Assembly: GCA_030411725.1 (NCBI GenBank)
Contig: MU839836.1
Coordinates: 930,001-994,000 of the forward strand
Direction: 5' to 3'
Source of the DNA: Echria macrotheca
Lineage: Eukaryota > Ascomycota > Sordariomycetes > Sordariales > Schizotheciaceae
Length of the DNA: 64,000 nucleotides
Made by a program: the position numbers and the translations under genes. This document shows positions 43,278 to 54,403 of the stretch, piece after piece (the first letter of the stretch is position 1; every line of letters starts with the position of its first letter). The notes under the pieces were generated by a model that ran no database searches, was not told the origin of the DNA, and saw nothing but the letters and a program-made list of their open reading frames with translations.

Positions 43278-46200
43278 ATGCGTTCCTTTCCTGAGGTGGT
43301 TGAGCAACTCGCGGCAGAAGATCCAAACGGTGTCTGGATTAAATTCCCGAGGTTGAGCAGCGGGCGGGCCTCCTGGGCAGATATCACCTTTGATCAACTT
43401 CATCGAGCAGTCAACACTATGGCCCATTGGATCAACGAAAACCTTGACTTCGCCCAAACGAACATGAAAAATCAAGTGGTCGCCTATATTGGCATTAACG
43501 ATGCCCGGTACCCCATTATCATCATTGCATCCATCAAAAACGGACACAAGGTCGGTAACTTGACTCATATATATATATATATATAATTCTAATACTCTAC
43601 AGATACTATTGACATCTCCACGCAACTCTTTGGAGAACCACCTGTCTCTCCTGCGCTCGACAAGATGCACGAGACTATTATTCAGCAAGGAATACAAAAA
43701 CGAAGCGAACCGGCTTTGTACAGAAATCAGTACCTTGAGGGCAGCGCAAGTCCCAGATCTCGACGAAATCCTCAATGATCCAACTGGCAGCTCTTATATC
43801 AACTGGAGTATCCAAGATACAAAACCGATTACCAAAGATACGACGTTGATGATCCTGCATTCGAGTGGATCCACCGGTAGTCCAAAGCCGATCGAACAAA
43901 AAGCTGGAATCTGGCATATCCTCGATAACAGCGAGATATGGGCACACCCTTCCAATGGGCGGAGATACGTGCTGAGTGAGCTGTATGGAACTAGACTCAT
44001 CGTCGCCACAGTTCCTTTTTTCCACAGCTATGGCATCAATCTCCTAACGCGGTCAATATACCACAAAGGACCGCTTGTTCTCCTGTCACCCGATAGGCCC
44101 CCAACCGTGGAAATAGTGCTGGAGGCAATCGAACAGACCAATCCCTCAGCCATTGTCTCAGTGCCATCTCTTCTGGAAGATATGGTCGCGCTATCCTCCG
44201 GCCTCGTCGCTCTTTCGCGGATGGAGCTAGTCTTTTCTGGCGGAGCTCCGCTTGCAAAGGCATGCGGTGATAAGATTGCTGCCAGAACCCGACTGGTGAA
44301 TTGCATTGGCAGCACCGAAACATACTTCAACTCGAACTATATTCCACTCTCTCGAGACTGGGAATATTTCGAGTGGGATCCTCTGGCTGGAATTAAGATG
44401 GAAACAAACTCCGACAACTGCAATTTGGCCGAGATGGTGATCAAGCGCAGCCCAGATATGCTTCATCAATTTGTCTTTTGCAACTACTCTGATAAGGATG
44501 AGTGGCGGACCAAAGACCTTTACGAGAAACATGCGACGGAACCTGGGCTGTGGAGATATGTTGGAAGGACAGATGATATCATTGTGCTCCGCAACGGAGA
44601 GAAGATCAACCCGGTTCCGTTTGAAAAGGTCGTCGAGACCCATCCGAAAGTCAAAAGCGCTCTCATGGTAGGCACAGAGCGCTTTCAGGCGGGCATCATC
44701 ATCGAACCAAATGGTCTCGAAATTTCATCTATACGAGAGTATATCAACCTCATCTGGCCCTCAATCGAGCAGGCTAATTCGAAATCTCCGGCGCACGCAA
44801 GGGTCTTTGCTTCCATGGTCGCCATCGCATCGCCCGATAAGCCGTTTCGCCGCTCTCCGAAGGGGTCAATAATGCGACGGGCTACTTACCAACTCTACGA
44901 AAGGGAGATCGATGCCCTGTACAGAGACAATGCTGTGGATGGGACCTTGATAAACCCGCGGGATACTGAAACCCTTATACGCCAGGCAGTTGAGTCAATC
45001 CTCAGCTGTTCGGAGGCCCTCACGCCGGACACCAATCTTTTTACTATCGGCATGGACTCAGTTCAAGTTCTTGAACTCAGCCGTTCAATTTGCCGCCTTA
45101 CGGGTATCGATTGTTCGCCAAAAACTATATATACCCATCGAACCATAGCTTCCCTCGCTCAAAATCTTTCGCCTCTTCACAGCCACACCTCATCCTTGCT
45201 GAGTCGGGAGGAAAAAATGTCATTCCTTATCCACAAATATACCAATGACCTACCGTATTCGTGTTGGCGGGTGGTGAACTGGCCGAAACCTCCCCAAAGC
45301 GAGCTTGTCGTCATCCTTACCGGATCAACCGGCTCCCTTGGCACCCATATACTCTACGAACTTTTGAAATCCTCACAAATCTCTCGGATTCACTGTCTTA
45401 ACCGATCTCAGGATGCCGCCACCCGACAAAAACAACTGCTTTCCTCGCTCCGCCCTGGCGCGCAAATCGCCAACTCCTTACAGAAAGCAGAATATCACAC
45501 CGCTGATTTTAGCCAGCAGCACCTCGGCCTCACGAAGGCAGTGTATGACGACTTGTTGGCCAGTGCGCAAGTTTTCATACATAATGCTTGGCCAGTAGAC
45601 TTCAACAAGAGCCTTGAGGAATTTGAAGGAATGATACGGGGAACTCGGACGGTCGTGGATTTTGCAATGGAGGCGAAATTCGATTTGAGGGTTATATATG
45701 TTACTTCGGTGGCAGGCGTGATGAACTGGGGGGCTGTACGCACCGAAGTAGGAGACGAACTGGTCATACCAGAGAGATTTGAGCCAGACAACAGCCTCCC
45801 TGCGAAGCAAGGGTACGGGGAGTCAAAACACGTAGCGAGTTGCATACTCAACGCTGGGGCAAAACGAATGGATTTGAATATTACCCTGATAAGGTCGGGG
45901 CAGCTTTCGGGGCCGAAGGACAGTACTTGGGTTTGGGCACAACATGGTAAACCTTTCTGATTCCTCTCTTTCCGTCCAGAGACTGACTGTCACAGAATGG
46001 TTTCCATCACTGATCCGTACCTCCAAGGTGCTCGGAAAGCTCCCCAACTCATTGGGTCAGCACGATATCGTGGACTGGGTCCCGGTTGATGTCGCCGGGC
46101 AGGCCGTCTTGGAGTTATCTTTACAAGCCCCACGACAGCTCGGAGAAGTGAATTGCTTCAATATGGTGAATCCTCGGACCGCCAAGTGGGGTGATCTGGC

Positions 46201-46483
46201 GCTAGAGATCAAGCAATATTTCAACTCTAAAGGTGAAGAGATGGAAGTAGTAACGCTACAAGAGTGGATGAAGGAGCTGAAAGAGGTGGGTATGTCCAAG
46301 GATTTAGGTGAATTGTGCCACCAGTACCCGGCTTTTAAGTTACTTGATTTCTTTCAGGGGCTAGAGAATAATGTGGGGAAACTGAGGTTCGCAACGACTT
46401 TAGCTGAGGAGTACAGTCCGACGATGAGAAAGTTGGAAGCGACGGATGGGAATTTGATGAGGAAGTGGCTAGAGACGATGTAG
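43278..46483 (+). CDS. NRPS-like adenylation-thiolation-reductase enzyme
   Basis: Exons 43278-43550, 43603-45946 and 45996-46483, 1034 residues. An adenylation domain (SSGSTGSPK at about 178-186; GSTETYF; YVGRTDDIIVLRNGEKINP; GSIMRRATY) is followed by a carrier domain with phosphopantetheine serine at about 576 (IGMDSVQVLEL) and a thioester reductase with the Rossmann motif TGSTGSLG (about 666) and the YGESK active-site motif (about 830). There is no condensation domain. Such enzymes activate a carboxylic or amino acid and release it from the carrier as an aldehyde or alcohol; many act in secondary metabolism. The AMP-binding region differs from the lysine-pathway reductase. The first donor is GTCGGT, weak but the only one in phase; intron one holds an AT repeat. 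The downstream bZIP gene may regulate it. Confidence 0.88.
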
Positions 46484-47191
46484 AATCGGCTGAAACCTTG
46501 CTCTGTTTCCATTAGGTAGTCAATGTCCAGGTATCGAATCGCGCCGCGCTCGCGCGATCAGAAGACGCTGTTTTCGACGCTATTTTCAAAGCGATTGAGC
46601 CTGGATCAGTTAGTACGACTGCGGCGATAAGGCTGTTGTTATGCAACCTACTGGCAATTGCAGTTGCCGTTGCCGTTGTTGTTGTTGTTGTCGTGGTGGT
46701 GGTGGTGGAAGACGGCGATGGCTTCTGAGATGTGTTAGACCTGGAAGGAGCACCCCCAGCAGGATAGCGATACGCACGGACCAGTAGGGCCTGTATTTAG
46801 CCAGTGCCTCAGGGCCATCCTCTCTTCTACAGAACAACCATCCTTACCTGCACTGCTTCAGATGGCAAGGCCTGGCGGCTGGCTTGGCGGCTGGCGGTGG
46901 GGGGCCTAGGTGGGGGGATGCCCCCTATCAAAAATAGGGTGCCCCCCTATCAGATGCCTTTATATTAAGATTAGTAGGTAGCTATAGTCGAAACTTGGAG
47001 CCCGCCTGTTTCGCGAGAGGTTGCGATCAAGTCTAGTTTCGGACTATAGACGTATTTTTACGGCTGGGACTAAGGAAAGTGAGGGACTTTGCATTGAAAA
47101 CCAAGAGGAAGTATCACAGCACCGGCAGCGTTGGAGGAAAATTTGGAACTGATAAAATTACATACAGAAAGATATGTAAAGTGTATCCATT
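46484..47191. other. Intergenic with GTT/GTG repeats and hairpin
   Basis: A tract of GTTGCC, GTT and GTGGTG repeats spans about 46655-46710. An ATAGGG/CCCTAT hairpin with duplicated CCCCCTATCA words lies at 46918-46955. Confidence 0.5.
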
Positions 47192-47749
47192 TTACATATC
47201 ATTGGAGTAGTAAAAACCAACGTGGTTGCTCTCCTGAGAAACTGTATAATCCACCTTCGTATCATTTCCTTGAACCGTCCCCGTTATCCCCGAAGTAGGC
47301 GGAACTGGTGAATACACATAGTACCCCTCAGTGCCTTTTGGCATCATCTGAAAGCCCTGATGTAATTGCCGCAAGCCTTCTTGAGTAAGGGCGGCCGTAG
47401 ATGTTGTGGTATAAGTATGCATGGTGCCGCTTACAGCTTGCATAAGCGTTGAGGCCTCGATTTCGGGTAACTGAAAGGGGCCAGCTTCATCGGAGATATT
47501 GGTGACGCTCTGAAGACGTTTCTTATTTTGAAGCCTTTTCTTCTCGCCTGGACTATAATTAGCGGAAGTCTCACATTTGAGCTGATACTGACGATATTTG
47601 CGCTGCGCATTCCGGTTTTGAATCCTTCGGCGCTCAGCTAGATCGCCGACTTGGGTCCAGTCTTCCGTATCGGTCGAATTTGTCATAGAACTCCCACGTT
47701 TGAGATAAAGCTCATCCTGCCTAGTAGCTGTTTTTGATCTTTCTGGCAT
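47192..47749 (-). CDS. bZIP transcription factor
   Basis: 185 residues without introns. The basic region RRRIQNRNAQRKYRQYQLK (about residues 40-58), preceded by DWTQVGDLAE, is the fungal AP-1-like/Aspergillus-type bZIP signature. The leucine zipper after it is short or absent; the rest is polar, with a Tyr-rich C-terminus. Proteins of this plan (a basic region followed by an extended disordered tail) are often found beside fungal secondary metabolite genes. Its 3' end faces that of the NRPS-like gene 0.7 kb away, so they converge; regulation of that gene is only a suggestion. Confidence 0.75.
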   Translation of the reverse strand: MPERSKTATRQDELYLKRGSSMTNSTDTEDWTQVGDLAERRRIQNRNAQRKYRQYQLKCETSANYSPGEKKRLQNKKRLQSVTNISDEAGPFQLPEIEASTLMQAVSGTMHTYTTTSTAALTQEGLRQLHQGFQMMPKGTEGYYVYSPVPPTSGITGTVQGNDTKVDYTVSQESNHVGFYYSNDM

Positions 47750-48791
47750 TGGGCAAGTTCCTGCTGAAAGTTTCTAAGTGATCAAAGAGGAAGCACTAGG
47801 TTGGGAGTAGTTGGATTTAAAAGTTCCTCACATCAAGAGGGTCGCAATTCGTGCCGAAAAGGAAGGGAGAATTCTGGTAATATAGCTAAAAGGTCAACTG
47901 ACCACTGATTGCGATGCGCTTCCCAGCCAATGAAACCAAGACACCTATTTATTTTACCGGTCTTCAGTTTTTCGATATCGTTGGGGATATGCCAAGAAGC
48001 CCTTCATTCCAGCTCACCTTATACATACTCTCTATCACAATTTAGGCTAACGCTAGTGAGGAGACCAGATAGATGTAGCACTTGCATATCTATGTCTGTT
48101 AATATCAATAACGATGTTGACAATTTTACCCGAAAAATAGGGCGCAGCTCATCGTACACTGAACCAATTATTTGCCCGGAATCTAGCAGACCACGGGGTA
48201 ATGTAGCCGACCACGGGGTAATGTAGCCGGGCTTTTGCAATACCGAGCGTCACGCGGAACCGGAAGGTTATGGGGGGTAAGACCCAGGCTGTCGGTATCG
48301 GGTTTGTGCGGCAATATATTGACGTGAAAGGTAGCTGTTGGCTGTCACCAATCCGGCAATAAGTTGAAAGTCGATCCCCGCAGAGAGCCGTCGTTTTGAT
48401 GACCACAGAAGCTGTCCATGAACGCACCTTTACGAGCTTTGCCACATGCCCCACTTTTGTAGATTAGATTAGCCCCGGATGTTTTCCCTCGCCGTTGGCG
48501 TCAATAAACGGTTTTTTTGATACCCATATAGATACGATTACGAGTAGATTAGATTACGTCCTTACGACGTTTACTCCTGAAACATTCTTCTTTGTCGCTT
48601 CTCGCCTTGTCACCTCTCCCGCGATATCCTCGGTCGTGACGCGCACATTCCGACCCGCTGCAATATGGCTACCTTTGTAGTTGGCCATGACGATGCTTTT
48701 TCATCGGGAAGCATATAGAAAATTCCGGAAAGTTTGACACAACAATAATCCGCCTCGTGTGCAGCTGCAGGTCGTAAAATACACCTATATA
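47750..48791. other. Intergenic with a 20-bp exact duplication
   Basis: No gene is supported. The direct repeat at 48189-48228 is listed separately. Confidence 0.45.
48189..48228. repeat. Exact 20-bp tandem duplication
   Basis: GACCACGGGGTAATGTAGCC occurs twice with no gap or change, then GGG. The word GGGTAATGTAGC resembles the reverse complement of units in the 16-bp repeat at 29651. Confidence 0.85.
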
Positions 48792-49299
48792 CTAGATTCC
48801 TTTACTTTCTTGAATCTTCCATCCTGCGATCATCTGGCCATCGCTGATGTCTTCATCCTCTTGCTGCTCTAGCTTCAATCCTAGATTTGCTGCATGTAGA
48901 CTTCGTAAAAGAGTGATAACGCTCTCTTCTCTCTGAATCGCTTTTTCCAGATTTTCAAGTTGGAGTTTCAGCTGTATGATGATGGTGTGTAGCTTTTGGT
49001 TCTCATTCCAGAGCTCTTGATACATGTCTCTCCAAGCCATTGCCTCCTCTTGCTTCTCACCCAAACTGATAAGTGTCGTGGAGAACTTGATAAGCAGGGT
49101 TGAAAAGCTGAGGTTTAGTTCTTCGACTGTGGCTTGTGATCCTGAAACTTGGCTGAAGGTTTGACGGTTTAGCTGGACCGGGGTGCGCAACGGTGCCTGG
49201 GATACATAAGTTAAGGAAAACAAATGAAACGAGAACAAATACCTCGGGCGAAAGGCTCTGAGCAGCGCTCAATAAAGCTGGGTCGGAGTACGTAGACAT
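48792..49299 (-). CDS. Small coiled-coil protein
   Basis: Exons 49299-49243 and 49196-48792 (46-nt intron), 153 residues. The polar N-terminus is followed by a helix-rich region with heptads (MYQELWNENQKLHTIIIQLK, LQLENLEKAIQREESVITLL) and an acidic, Gln-rich end. The AWRDMYQELWNENQKL segment resembles CWRELFFGLYEKYAEL in the gene at 26.2 kb, hinting at a paralogous family. Function unknown. Confidence 0.55.
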
Positions 49300-50562
49300 C
49301 TTCAGAATGCGCCATATACTCCCTTGGATGTGCTTCATCTTGTTGATCATCAGTGGAAGGACTGATGAATATATAACATCAGTTCGGATAACCGTTGCCC
49401 GGAGATACCGAAGATGACCAAGAGCTTAACAGCCGGCTGTTCGGATGGAATCTAAAACTGCAGATATGCGGTCATCCTTTCTTAATCACAATGAAGGCAC
49501 AGGCGGAATTACCGGTTGAATGTCTAGTAAGTGGTGATGTGATTTTTCCACCTCGATCGTGATGCCGTTCCTGCGTAGACTTCTAACCAGTATTTTCCGC
49601 ATAACAACACATTCTTTTTAGCCGATAGTCGCCCGAACTGATAGGATGTGGGGCGTTGTGTCCTGATTAAGAAGCCAGTCTCTGATTGGCTTACAAAAAG
49701 TTACACGTCAATTTCGACACATGGCCCCCTGTGGATCTCATTCACGGCATCCTCCAGAGCCGCCTCTGGCAGGAACCAGCCGGTTCGATATCTCCATGTC
49801 TCAAAGAGTTTTGTCGTCATCACCTCTACCCCCGATACCTAGTTTGTACTAGTTCCCCCAATCCTCCAGATATGGCAGTGTAGTGCTGGGGAAGGCGGAG
49901 GGAAAGGTGGTACGATATCTTTTCCCCTGACAAAAAGAAAAGCGCGCCGTCGACGTCTTGGTCAGCCCGGCATAGTGTGCACGCAGCGAGCGTCACGCGC
50001 GGTTAAATAACTTAATTTATCACTTAGTAAACCACAAATATCTTGATGCACAACCAGACTGATGGGATCGCGAATAGAAATCGACGCTTCATATCACTTT
50101 ACCAGTATTCGGCCGGTAATTCTTATCATCGGCAATACAGCCAGCTAATTTGGATGTTTGTGTTCGGTGGGGAATGATGACATTGCTGACCGCGTGTAAA
50201 AGTACACATAGCTTGTTAGGTCGAAATCATTTTGAACATAAATACCCTACCCCTAAGGTTGATATACCGGCTCCCAACCATAGTTGTTTCTTTTGCATGG
50301 CTCGTTAGGTTGACTTCAACTGTAATCGTGTGGATTGCTTGACAAGCGGCATAGAACGTCTGGGAGACCCGGTTCTGGCTTGAAGAGTATTGAAGCATCG
50401 TGAGCAACAGAAGTCTTCCCTAAAGTCGCGGGTATAGAGCCACGCCGAGTATTTCTACTTATATTGTACTTGTCGCTATCCGGAAGAATCATTTCTGTGG
50501 GCCGCTTTCTTCGAACGTTAGCCGTCACGGCTTGCAAGGACATCGACAAAACCCTAGCCAGC
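49300..50562. other. Intergenic with repeat copy B
   Basis: Copy B of the dispersed 95-bp repeat lies at 50313-50407 on the minus strand. Other frames (49648-49883) are not convincing. Confidence 0.45.
50313..50407 (-). repeat. Dispersed 95-bp repeat, copy B (inverted)
   Basis: Reverse-complement copy of 39331-39425. On this strand the flanking frame stays open further (ATLGKTSVAHDASILFKPEP then PGLPDVLCRLSSNPHDYS), so this copy is the less decayed one. It lies immediately 5' of the two-exon gene at 50.6 kb. Confidence 0.8.
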
Positions 50563-51211
50563 ATGGGATTTACCACTTCCGCTACGGCATACCACTCAAC
50601 TCCGAGTCTAGAGGACGCGGAAACGTCTCTTTCCGACGAAAAACCAGCGAAGACCGGGCCGGAATCCGAGGATGGCAGTTCGGGAGTTGACCAGTCACCA
50701 GCAACGTCTCTCGTCTCGAGAGCCGAGACTGATGAAATGGGCGACCCAACTAGGCAACCCTCTCGAATTAGTCAAGGCGTCCTGCAGCCGGCCGAGATCA
50801 TTGAAATGGAGAACTGGGAACTTGCTCCGGGTCGTATTCGAGAAGTGTCCAATAGAAACCCTCAGAGTAAGTCATCCAAATAGCAGTATTCACTGCCATT
50901 AATAAACCCGTCTAGACATTGCGTTTTCCAAGCCTTACTTGTCGGCTGCCCAAAGGATAGTTGGCGAAGATATCTCGATTTACTTAAAGACAATTGTTTC
51001 CGGAGCTAAATTACAGATGTTTGCAATGGAGACCAACACCCGTTTGTGTACAGTATTCAGCCCTAAATTACACGTCTCCATAGAGGGCGAGCCAGAATTT
51101 CTCATCGGGCTATACGGGGTGTTTAGGGTCAAGCCGGGAGTCGCGTGTACAGTGAAGAACAGGTTGTACATAGATGCCATCCTCCAGGTTATCGTTATTT
51201 CCAGTGCATAA
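50563..51211 (+). CDS. Cupin-like hypothetical protein
   Basis: Exons 50563-50866 and 50916-51211 (49-nt intron), 199 residues; the frame is also open upstream to 50464. The N-terminal 85 residues are acidic and disordered. Then comes a conserved core: ENWELAPGRIR, NIAFSKPYLSAAQRIV, and a beta-rich end with EPEFLIGLYGVFRVKPGVAC and a RLYIDAILQV strand. The phrase FxVKPG(V)xCTVxNRLYxDA recalls the single-stranded cupin of fungal nuclear proteins and is a little like the CENP-C cupin strands, but I cannot assign it. Likely a nuclear or cytosolic protein of unknown role. Confidence 0.6.
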
Positions 51212-52843
51212 GCTAGCTGTCACGGAGCCAAGAGGTCTAGGGAGAAATGGCATTTTCACGAAGGAGAGGCAGAGGCCCCTTATAGTATTAGGTACTAGAT
51301 TTATTGTATAATTAAAGTACTGATAATATAATAATATTGTAGCTTTAGTTAAGTTAAATATATTTACGTAAATAAGGAGTTTAAAAAGTAGGTTACTTAT
51401 ATTAATAAGTCTTTTTTCCTTTATTTTATTAAATAAAGGATAGTTAGGTATTTGGGGGAAAAAAATAATTAAATATATATATGTTTCCCCCTAATAGAAC
51501 TTTAGAAATTTACGAGGGGTTTATATATAGATATTTTTTCCTATAATAGTAAATTACTACTTTTTTTCCTTAAAGTCGTTAATATACTAAATCTTTAGCG
51601 TTTTTCTAATAACTTGTTTAAGCCGGTATTAAACCGTAAATTTATAATTAACATATTTACTTTTACGTAAAAATTGAAGTTAATTATAATAATAGGCTTA
51701 TTATAAATAATTGTACTTATATATATATAACTACTAATTATTACTGGTTTTAAAGCCTTTTTATTAGTATAATACGATAAAAAAGTTAAACTTTTCCTTA
51801 TATAACCGTAGTTGATTTTAAATTATTAGGGTTTTAATACTCCCCCCCTTAAGATTTATTTTGTCCCTAGCCTTTTTCGTTTTTTTTAGTTAATAGTTAG
51901 TATACGTTAGGGTAATTAGGCGAAATATAGTTTTTTTACTGTAATTATAATATTTAATTGTTAAGGTAGTTATAGATGTTATTATTATTATTGTAATTTA
52001 TTTTCCTTTACTATTTTTTTTAATTACTTTAGGGTATTGGCTATAGTACCTATATATACTGTAAGCGTTTTAATAGTTATTTGGATGTATTTTGGTAGTT
52101 TATATACTTTAATACGTGTTTTTTACGTTTTTTGCTTTTTTAACTAGGTTAATATGCTATTTCTGGAAATTAGGGTTAAATTATGCTAATTTGGCTAATT
52201 TAATTATAGCTTTACGCTTTATAAGTTTACTTTAAAAGTAAAATAGGTTAATATAATTACTGACCTTATTATTAAGTTTAACGAAAAAGTTTATAACTTA
52301 CTTACTTTTGGTTTTTTAGCGATTTAGTGCTTTTAAACTCTTAAAATAGTAGTAAAACTTTTAAGGTGATTATGTGATTTTATACCGTATATTATTAAGT
52401 TATTACGTAGTAACGTTTTTATTACCTTTAATATTAATAATTAGGATTTTTATCCAGTTTTTAAAGTAGATTTAGTTTTCTTTAAAAGTATTTTGCTTTT
52501 TATTAACTTTTATTTAATATAATTATATTAATAATTTTATATTAATGCTTTTATTTTTTTTAAACTAAAAAGAATCTAGTTACATATATTTTAAAACTTT
52601 TTTTAATTGCTTTTATAAATCCGATTTAAGTTATTAAATTATTTTTAGTACTTATAATAAGTTATCTTTATGGTAAAACTGATTACATTTTTGATAGTGA
52701 TGTTTTTTTTCCGAATCGGAAGATTTCCCCTTATTGTTAACGTTTCGGTGGCGTTTTTACGTCGACATAACTATAGTACCGAATAGTTTTTCAAGTTTTG
52801 TAATATATTACTAGGCTTCCTATATTTCCTAAAGCCAGGTAAT

Positions 52844-53049
52844 TGTTGGGGATAATCCCCGTAGGTAGTCAGTTAGACAGGGAACCCTGTCGGGACACAC
52901 CTTGACATGGTGCACCCCGACGCTCAGGAACTTCACCTGAGCATCAATCTATGAACTACTACCAGAACCTCTTCACGAGTCACTCAAACCTACGAGTGAC
53001 ACTGTGAAGCCCCAGCTACAACTCCAGACCGTACAGATTAACCGTAACA
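52844..53049. mobile_element. Solo LTR-like insertion, 206 bp, TSD GTAAT
   Basis: A GC-normal island starts with TGTTGGGG and ends with CGTAACA, so TG...CA with TGTT/AACA ends. It is flanked by exact direct repeats GTAAT (52839-52843 and 53050-53054). The 5-bp target duplication and TG/CA ends are those of an LTR retrotransposon; no internal region remains, so it is a solo LTR or a very small derivative. It is not RIP-decayed, unlike its surroundings. Confidence 0.8.
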
Positions 53050-53381
53050 GTAATATAAGCGTTTAGTTTTATTATTTGCTATTAGTACGCTTATTACTTA
53101 GCTGTAACATTTTTGTAATTAAGTTATTATTAGGTCTTAATACCGTCTCTTGCGTTATTTAATTGTATGACGTTATTATTGCGTTAAATTTGGGACTAAG
53201 TACCCTTTCTACTATTATTTGGCGGAATTGTGCCTGATCGCAAGATTCGGCTACTTCCTATTATCTCGGTTAATCAAAGTAAAAAGATTTAAAAAATGTA
53301 AGATAAATAGGCTTTTGGCGCTTATTTGCTAGGTGATTAAGGAAAATAGTAGGTAATAGTAGGGTAAAGGTAATAGTACTC

Positions 53382-53503
53382 TGTAATTATTAACTGAATC
53401 TTGCAGGAGTAAAACTTCCAGGCGAGGGGGTGGCGATACCGCCCCTAATGACTGGCGCGGGGCTACCGCACCCAGCATACTCACTAATCACCCTCTCATT
53501 ACA
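53382..53503. mobile_element. 122-bp island with TGTAAT/ATTACA ends
   Basis: A second GC-normal island begins TGTAAT and ends ATTACA (6-bp inverted ends), GC-rich in the middle. No clear target duplication is seen. It lies directly against the 5' end of the next LTR copy, so one of the two may have inserted at the edge of the other. Confidence 0.45.
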
Positions 53504-53505
53504 AG

Positions 53506-53962
53506 TAGCGTTTTTGTTAATAAGTAAATTATTGGGTTTTTATAATATAATTAGCTACGTTAAATAAATAAAACTTTTAACTAATTATTAAAAGTATTAT
53601 ACTATTATTGTAATTATTACTAGAGTTATTAGCCGTTAAAAGGGTTATTATTATTTTATTTCCTTATTAACTTTGTAAAAAAACATTTTTTTATATATAT
53701 CTTTCTAATTACTATATACTAAACCCTTACTACTAAAGTTAATACGTAATTAAGGTTGGAAATAATTAAGCGCGTTAGGGCTTATAGTGGCTAACTGTAT
53801 TCCTTAAACGCTATTATGTTATTTATAGTGGTCTGTTCCGCATAAACTAATTGGAAAGTTTAATACTTTTGCGTATATAATCCGAAACGTAGCTAATCGT
53901 TAGTTTAATCACATAACTGTCAGCTACGATCCACTACGTGGATCGTACACTCCTTTTTCACA
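53506..53962 (+). mobile_element. LTR copy A of a decayed retrotransposon
   Basis: About 457 bp directly repeated at 56867-57320, starting TAGCGTTTTTGTTAATAAGTAA in both and ending near ATCGTACxC(C)TTTTT. The two copies differ mostly by C/T and G/A changes. They would bound an element of about 3.8 kb. Confidence 0.7.
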
Positions 53963-54218
53963 AAGAGGATCTATTTCTTCAAGCTTTTATTTATATTAAA
54001 CTACTTATATAATTTTAATACGTATATTTTCTCTATGCATTAAATTATCCCTAAAATAATATAATTAATTTAACTTAGTAATAATAGTTTTTACGAGGAG
54101 TTTAAACTCCTGGTACAACGCGTTAGTTTAGTTATTAAGATCCAGCTTAAGAAAATCTTTTTATCAAATAATAAATGTATTATACTAAATCTATACGTAA
54201 TTTTTAAATTAAAGGTAA

Positions 54219-54403
54219 TGTCACGGCCCCGGCCGGTCCATGACCCACTTAGGGCCTTGGGTGGTCTGTGCGCCCCACACCGCACACCACCATTAGTTTA
54301 GCTCCAGGATCCAGGCTTGACCTGTTTCCTTCCTCCTTACACTTCTTATTCTAGTCGAATACCACTCCTTGCTTGGACCCCTGCATCCATTGAAGCAGTG
54401 ACA
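54219..54403. mobile_element. Solo LTR-like insertion, 185 bp, TSD GGTAA
   Basis: A GC-normal island begins TGTCACGGCC and ends GCAGTGACA, with 6-bp inverted ends TGTCAC/GTGACA. It is flanked by exact GGTAA repeats (54214-54218 and 54404-54408). It is a solo LTR or small derivative that entered the interior of the older LTR element after that had been mutated. Confidence 0.85.
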
